Source: Oscillospiraceae bacterium
GTDB taxonomy: Bacteria; Bacillota_A; Clostridia; Oscillospirales; Oscillospiraceae
Direction: 5' to 3'
Length of the DNA stretch: 10,176 nucleotides
Assembly (NCBI GenBank): GCA_017396725.1
Contig: JAFQLA010000093.1
Span: forward strand, 1-10,176
In this document: one piece after another, positions 6,667 to 10,176 of the stretch
How the letters are laid out: every line of letters starts with the position of its first letter
Position numbering within the stretch: position 1 is the stretch's first letter
Translations under genes and position numbers: made by a program
The notes under the pieces: model-generated
Database searches by the model: none
Told to the model about the DNA's origin: nothing
Seen by the model: only the letters and a program-made list of their open reading frames with translations

Positions 6667-6701
6667 AGCGGATACCTGCAGAGCGGGTATCCGCTCTTTT
6701 T
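6667..6701 (+). terminator. Intrinsic terminator of the liv operon
   Basis: A 10-bp stem (6667-6676 with 6686-6695) closes a nine-base loop and is followed by C and five T. It lies 15 bases after the livF stop codon and isolates prfB from the liv operon. Confidence 0.92.
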
Positions 6702-6730
6702 GTGCCTGAAATGCGGCGGTTTTCGTATTT

Positions 6731-6749
6731 TCTCCCTTTACAAGGGAGA
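6731..6749. promoter_or_regulatory. Inverted repeat over the prfB -35 box (possible operator)
   Basis: TCTCCCTT (6731-6738) and AAGGGAGA (6742-6749) form a perfect 8-bp dyad with a three-base centre, and the -35 box at 6737-6742 lies inside it. Neither strand has a T-tract next to it, so a terminator is unlikely. The position suits a repressor or activator site. No specific regulator is recognised. Confidence 0.5.
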
Positions 6750-6765
6750 GAAAATTGGATATAAT
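6737..6765 (+). promoter_or_regulatory. Promoter of prfB
   Basis: TTTACA (6737-6742) and a perfect TATAAT (6760-6765) are separated by 17 bases. The transcript should start near 6772, leaving a leader of about 33 bases before ATG 6805. Confidence 0.88.
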
Positions 6766-6804
6766 TAAAAAGTTAATGCAGATTATTGATGGAGGATATA
6801 CTCT

Positions 6805-7932
6805 ATGGCAGTCATCCAGTATGATGAATATAAGCAGAAACTCATCGCCCTTGAACCCACCCTTGCCGATCTGGAAGCGGCGCTGGATCTCAACGGCGCG
6901 AAGGAAGAGCTGATGAAGCTGCAGGCCGAAGCGGAAGCAGACGGTTTCTGGAACGATGTGGAAAACGCACAGAAGAACCAGACCAAAACCAAGCGCCTGC
7001 AGGCAAAGGTAGATAAGTTTGAGCGCCTTGTGGGCCAGCGGGAAGACCTGCTGACTCTCATCGAAATGGCAGCGGAAGAAGATGACGATTCCCTTCTGAG
7101 CGAAGTGGAAGAAGGCTATGCGGAACTGGAAAAGAATGTGGAAGAGACCCGTCTTTCCACCCTGCTCTCCGGTGAATATGATAGCCGCAACGCCATCCTC
7201 ACCTTCCACGCAGGCGCCGGCGGCACCGAAGCGCAGGACTGGACCGGCATGCTCTACCGCATGTACATGCAGTGGGCCAACAAGAACGGCTTCCAGTTTG
7301 AAATGATGGACTATCTGGACGGCGAAGAAGCCGGCATCAAGTCCGCCACCGTTATGATCAAGGGCGAAAACGCCTACGGTTACCTTAAGGGTGAAAACGG
7401 CGTGCACCGCCTTGTCCGCGTCTCTCCCTTTGACGCACAGGCTCGCCGCCAGACTTCCTTCTCCGCGCTGGAAGTTATGCCCGAAATGGAAGACGACAAT
7501 ACCATTGAGATCCGTCCCGAAGATATTGAGATGCAGGTGTACCGCTCCTCCGGCGCAGGCGGTCAGCACGTGAACAAGACCTCCTCTGCTGTGCGTCTTA
7601 TCCATCTGCCCACCGGCATCGTTACCGCCTGCCAGACGCAGCGCTCCCAGTTCCAGAACCGTGACTACGCCATGCAGATGCTCAAGGCAAAGCTTCTGGA
7701 GCTCAAGCTGCAGCAGAACGCGGAAAAGATCAGCGACATCAAGGGCGTGCAGATGAAGATCGAATGGGGCAGCCAGATCCGCTCCTATGTGTTCATGCCC
7801 TATCAGCTGGTGAAGGATACCCGCACCGGCTATGAAGCCAGCAACATTCAGGCTGTGATGGACGGCGAAATCAATGGATTTATCAACGCCTACCTTACCG
7901 CTTCCGCCACCGGCGAGCTGAAAGGCCGCTAA
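6805..7932 (+). CDS. prfB: Peptide chain release factor 2 (RF2), no programmed frameshift
   Basis: RF2 reads UAA and UGA stop codons in the ribosomal A site and triggers release of the finished protein. The 375-residue product has the full domain set: N-terminal helical domain 1 (about 1-110), the SPF anticodon-like tripeptide (207-209) that distinguishes RF2 from RF1, and the catalytic GGQ (252-254) in SGAGGQHVNK, whose Gln254 is normally methylated by PrmC. Residue 248, at the position of E. coli residue 246, is Ser. The start ATG follows GGAGG (6791-6795) by nine bases. Most bacterial prfB genes contain an in-frame UGA near codon 25 that needs a +1 frameshift; here that region (6880-6891, GCG GCG CTG GAT) is plain coding and one frame covers the whole gene. 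It has its own promoter and terminator, and it is not next to secA, its common neighbour in Firmicutes. Confidence 0.96.
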   Translation: MAVIQYDEYKQKLIALEPTLADLEAALDLNGAKEELMKLQAEAEADGFWNDVENAQKNQTKTKRLQAKVDKFERLVGQREDLLTLIEMAAEEDDDSLLSEVEEGYAELEKNVEETRLSTLLSGEYDSRNAILTFHAGAGGTEAQDWTGMLYRMYMQWANKNGFQFEMMDYLDGEEAGIKSATVMIKGENAYGYLKGENGVHRLVRVSPFDAQARRQTSFSALEVMPEMEDDNTIEIRPEDIEMQVYRSSGAGGQHVNKTSSAVRLIHLPTGIVTACQTQRSQFQNRDYAMQMLKAKLLELKLQQNAEKISDIKGVQMKIEWGSQIRSYVFMPYQLVKDTRTGYEASNIQAVMDGEINGFINAYLTASATGELKGR

Positions 7933-7945
7933 AAACGAAACAAAT

Positions 7946-7979
7946 AAAAAGAAGAAGTCCTAAGGACTTCTTCTTTTTT
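7946..7979 (+). terminator. Intrinsic terminator after prfB
   Basis: A long stem (7946-7960 with 7964-7978) closes a three-base TAA loop. The downstream arm ends in TTTTTT, and the upstream arm begins with an A-run, so it may work in both directions. Confidence 0.92.
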
Positions 7980-7986
7980 GCTTTCG

Positions 7987-8015
7987 TTGACGGAAGAAGC
8001 GCCTTGTGATAAACT
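7987..8015 (+). promoter_or_regulatory. Promoter of the ygeY-hyuA unit
   Basis: TTGACG (7987-7992) and TAAACT (8010-8015) are separated by 17 bases, with an extended -10 TG at 8007-8008. The transcript should start near 8022, giving a leader of about 47 bases. Confidence 0.82.
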
Positions 8016-8068
8016 AAAGAGTGGAAATTCGCTGTGCAAGCAGCTTGATATCTTTGGAGGAGACCGCT

Positions 8069-9253
8069 ATGCTCAAAGAAGAAAGAAAGCAGGAACTCGT
8101 TGAATTTGCGGCAAAGCTCATTCACCAGAAGAGCTATTCCGGTGAAGAAAAGGGCGTTGTGAGAGAACTGGAAAACTATATGTTGGAAAATGGATTTGAC
8201 ATGGTCATGGGCGACCATTACGGCAATGTCATCGGCAAGATCGTGGGCAAGCGCCCCGGTCCCAAAGTGCTTTTTGACGGCCATATCGATACCGTGCCCG
8301 TAGCCAATCCCGCCGCATGGACCCGCGATCCCTTCGGCGCTGAGATCGAAGACGGCAAGATGTACGGCCGCGGTACTTCCGACATGAAGGGCTCTGTTGC
8401 CGCTTTCGTCACCGCCGCAGCCAACTTTGCAAAGGATACCGGCAAAGATTTCGCGGGCGAGATCTACTGCGCCGGCGTGGTGCATGAAGAATGCTTTGAA
8501 GGCGTTGCCGCCCGCAGCATCAGCAATATCGTAAAGCCTGACTATGTAGTCATCGGCGAAGCCACGGAGTGCAACCTCAAGATCGGTCAGCGCGGCCGCG
8601 CGGAGATCGTGGTGGAGACCTTCGGCGTGCCCGCCCAGTCCGCAAACCCCGACAAGGGTGTGAACGCGGTATATGCTATGTGCAAGGTGGTGGAAGCCAT
8701 CCGCTCTCTGGAACCCTCTGAACATCCCGTTCTGGGCAAGGGCATTCTGGAGCTTACCGACATCAAGTCCGCTCCCTATCCCGGCGCGTCCGTGGTGCCC
8801 TCTTACTGCCGTGCCACTTATGACCGCCGTCTGCTGGTGGGCGACACCAAGGAAAGTGTTCTCGCTCCCATTCAGGCCCTTCTGGATGAACTGATGGCCA
8901 AGGATCCCACCGTGAAGGCCAAGGTCTCCTACGCTGTGGGCGAAGAGATCTGCTACAACGGCAACAAGATCACCGGTGAGCGTTTCTTCCCCGGCTGGCT
9001 CTATGATGAAAACGACGCTTTCGTGCAGGATGTCCTTGCTGAGATCCGCGCCATCGGCTACGATCCCGAGATCACCCAGTACAGTTTCTGCACCAACGGC
9101 AGCCACTATGCAGGCGAGGCCGGCATCAAGACCTTCGGCCTTGGCCCCTCCCGTGAGAATCTGGCCCATACCGATGATGAGTATGTGGAGCTGGAAGAAC
9201 TCTATAAGGTCAACGAATGCTACTACGCTGTGTGCAAGGCCCTTTTGAAGTAA
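8069..9253 (+). CDS. ygeY: M20-family metallohydrolase, YgeY-like
   Basis: This 394-residue cytoplasmic hydrolase belongs to the M20/ArgE/DapE fold, with two metal ions and substrates bearing an amide bond. Visible active-site residues: H72 and D74 in FDGHIDT, D105 in GTSDMKG, the general base pair E140-E141 in VHEEC, E164 in GEATE, and H367 in LAHTDDEY. The length and the late CTNG/GLGP/AHT block resemble YgeY, the hydrolase linked to selenium-dependent molybdenum hydroxylases and purine degradation. In the dimerisation domain the His often seen after the fifth strand appears to be Gln190 (PAQSANPDKG). The frame is open to a GTG at 8021, but ATG 8069 is preferred because GGAGG (8056-8060) sits eight bases before it, and 8021 would fall at the transcription start. 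A hydantoinase-like gene follows after 19 bases. A general M20 peptidase or acetylornithine deacetylase-like enzyme is the alternative. The fold is sure, the subfamily less so. Confidence 0.8.
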   Translation: MLKEERKQELVEFAAKLIHQKSYSGEEKGVVRELENYMLENGFDMVMGDHYGNVIGKIVGKRPGPKVLFDGHIDTVPVANPAAWTRDPFGAEIEDGKMYGRGTSDMKGSVAAFVTAAANFAKDTGKDFAGEIYCAGVVHEECFEGVAARSISNIVKPDYVVIGEATECNLKIGQRGRAEIVVETFGVPAQSANPDKGVNAVYAMCKVVEAIRSLEPSEHPVLGKGILELTDIKSAPYPGASVVPSYCRATYDRRLLVGDTKESVLAPIQALLDELMAKDPTVKAKVSYAVGEEICYNGNKITGERFFPGWLYDENDAFVQDVLAEIRAIGYDPEITQYSFCTNGSHYAGEAGIKTFGLGPSRENLAHTDDEYVELEELYKVNECYYAVCKALLK

Positions 9254-9272
9254 AGAGAAAGGACGAAGGATT

Positions 9273-10176
9273 ATGGTAAAAGTTGTAAAAGGCGGCAAGA
9301 TCGTGCTGGAAGCTTCTGTGGTAGAGGCGACTCTCGTGATCGAAGACGGCAAGATCGCGGCCATCCTTGATAAAAATGCGGATGTTTCCGCTCTGTACGG
9401 TGACTGCGAAGTGATGGACGTCTCCGGCAAGATCGTAGTTCCCGGCGGCATTGACGCTCATGTGCATTTCGCGGCTTTCGGCTCCATTCCTCCTGCAGAC
9501 GGATTTGAAAGCGGCTCCCGCGCGGCTCTTGCCGGCGGCACCACCACCGTTATCGACTTCTGCGAGCGCGGCGAGGGCCAGAGCCCTGTGGATGTGATCC
9601 ATGCTGTCCGTGAAGAAGCCAAGAACACCATGGTGGATGTGGCGCTGCACTATTCCTTTACCGAAAATTATGAAGAAGAACTGGCTGCTCTCGATGAGAT
9701 CATGGCAGAGGGCATCGCAGGCTTTAAAGCGTACACCACTTATGACGGTACCACCCTGCTCCCCGGCGATTTCCGCGCCATTATGCAGAAGGTGGCAGGC
9801 CGCGGCGGCATTTTGATCCATGCCGAAGAAAAGAGCATCATCGATAATCTCCGCGCCCGCTACGATGGGGATGAAGCGGATATGACCGCCTTTGATAAGA
9901 CCCGTCCCGCCGTTTGCGAGCGCATCGCATCGGAAAATGTGCTCTCCCTTGCCAACGAAACCGGCTGCAAGGTCTGTATCGCCCATGTCAGCACCAAGGA
10001 TGTCTGCGAGCTCCGCGAGCGGGAAGCAGGCAACCCCAATTTCTATATCGAAACCTGCCCCCACTACATGGAATTCACCGTGGACGATATGGCGGGTGAA
10101 AACGGCTGCCTCTATACCATGAATCCTCCCCTCCACGAAAAGAGCCACCGCGAAAGCATCCGTGAGGCGGTGAAGA
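9273..10176 (+). CDS. hyuA: Hydantoinase/dihydropyrimidinase-type amidohydrolase, 3' end outside the window
   Basis: The first 301 residues of a cyclic amidohydrolase (D-hydantoinase, dihydropyrimidinase, allantoinase superfamily) are present; the frame runs open to the window edge. These enzymes open cyclic ureides with a binuclear metal centre. Ligands are in place: HxH as GGIDAHVHF (H63, H65), the carboxylated lysine K152 in GFKAYTTYDG, H183 in LIHAEE and H238 in IAHVST. ETCPHY (260-265) is typical of hydantoinases and dihydropyrimidinases. The last metal-binding Asp, usual near residue 310-320, would lie beyond 10176. The full protein should be about 450-460 residues. ATG 9273 follows AAAGGA (9258-9263) by nine bases, 19 bases after the ygeY-like gene, so the two form one transcript. 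The substrate cannot be read from this part; a purine-derived ureide is inferred from the neighbour. Confidence 0.88.
   Translation, partial: MVKVVKGGKIVLEASVVEATLVIEDGKIAAILDKNADVSALYGDCEVMDVSGKIVVPGGIDAHVHFAAFGSIPPADGFESGSRAALAGGTTTVIDFCERGEGQSPVDVIHAVREEAKNTMVDVALHYSFTENYEEELAALDEIMAEGIAGFKAYTTYDGTTLLPGDFRAIMQKVAGRGGILIHAEEKSIIDNLRARYDGDEADMTAFDKTRPAVCERIASENVLSLANETGCKVCIAHVSTKDVCELREREAGNPNFYIETCPHYMEFTVDDMAGENGCLYTMNPPLHEKSHRESIREAVK

Noticed and set aside
7428..7434. CTTTGAC inside prfB, the sequence of the classic RF2 frameshift site
   Set aside because: It is read as xxC TTT GAC, part of the SPF-D codons, so no stop is met in frame; it is far from the usual site near codon 25.
8021..8068. 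GTG start at 8021 for the ygeY-like gene (16 extra residues)
   Set aside because: It coincides with the predicted transcription start and has no Shine-Dalgarno site, while ATG 8069 has GGAGG at ideal spacing.
7895..9451. 518-residue open frame antisense to the ygeY-like gene
   Set aside because: It crosses the prfB terminator and the ygeY promoter, and the plus-strand product has a full set of M20 metal ligands.
1..10176. CRISPR arrays, tRNA or rRNA genes, insertion sequences, selenocysteine insertion signals
   Set aside because: I looked for regularly spaced repeats, tRNA-like folds, transposase motifs and in-frame UGA with a following hairpin, and found none that could be supported.

Overview
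The window looks like chromosomal DNA of a Gram-positive, probably anaerobic gut member of the Clostridia (Oscillospiraceae-like). Coding is GC-rich with short AT-rich gaps, Shine-Dalgarno sites are strong (AAGGAGG type), sigma-A-like promoters are clear, the lipoprotein leader is of the usual Clostridia form, and a YgeY-type hydrolase sits next to a hydantoinase/dihydropyrimidinase. The taxonomy is inferred from these traits, not from a search. Position 1 is probably a contig end, because the first 120 bases form a perfect palindrome that repeats the tail of the first gene in mirror image.

Layout. (1) 1-120: palindrome centred on an intrinsic terminator. (2) 95-1054, minus strand: a CPBP (CAAX/Abi) intramembrane metalloprotease with its own extended -10 promoter. 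(3) 1216-1592, plus strand: a self-contained unit of strong promoter, short hairpin leader, a 79-residue two-helix membrane protein of unknown function, and a terminator. (4) 1706-6701: a complete five-gene branched-chain (hydrophobic) amino acid ABC importer, livJ-livH-livM-livG-livF, ending in a strong terminator. The livJ-livH gap of 209 bases holds several hairpins, some of which exclude one another. (5) 6731-7979: prfB (release factor 2) with its own promoter, an inverted repeat over the -35 box, and a terminator. The gene is one uninterrupted frame, without the usual programmed +1 frameshift. (6) 7987 to the end: a new promoter driving a YgeY-like M20 metallohydrolase and, 19 bases later, a hydantoinase/dihydropyrimidinase-type amidohydrolase cut off by the window edge.

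How the parts work together. The Liv proteins form one import machine: lipid-anchored LivJ captures the amino acid, LivH and LivM form the channel, and LivG and LivF supply ATP. Its intergenic hairpins may help keep the binding protein more abundant than the permease. The last two genes pair as they do in the ygeW-ygeX-ygeY-hyuA cluster of E. coli and in the anaerobic purine/uric acid degradation clusters of gut bacteria, so the region past 10176 may continue such a pathway. prfB is an independent housekeeping unit between the two.

Nothing here is an obvious new defence or mobile system. The observations most worth checking are the terminal palindrome, the protease/small-membrane-protein divergon, the livJ-livH leader structures, and the frameshift-free prfB with an operator-like dyad on its promoter.
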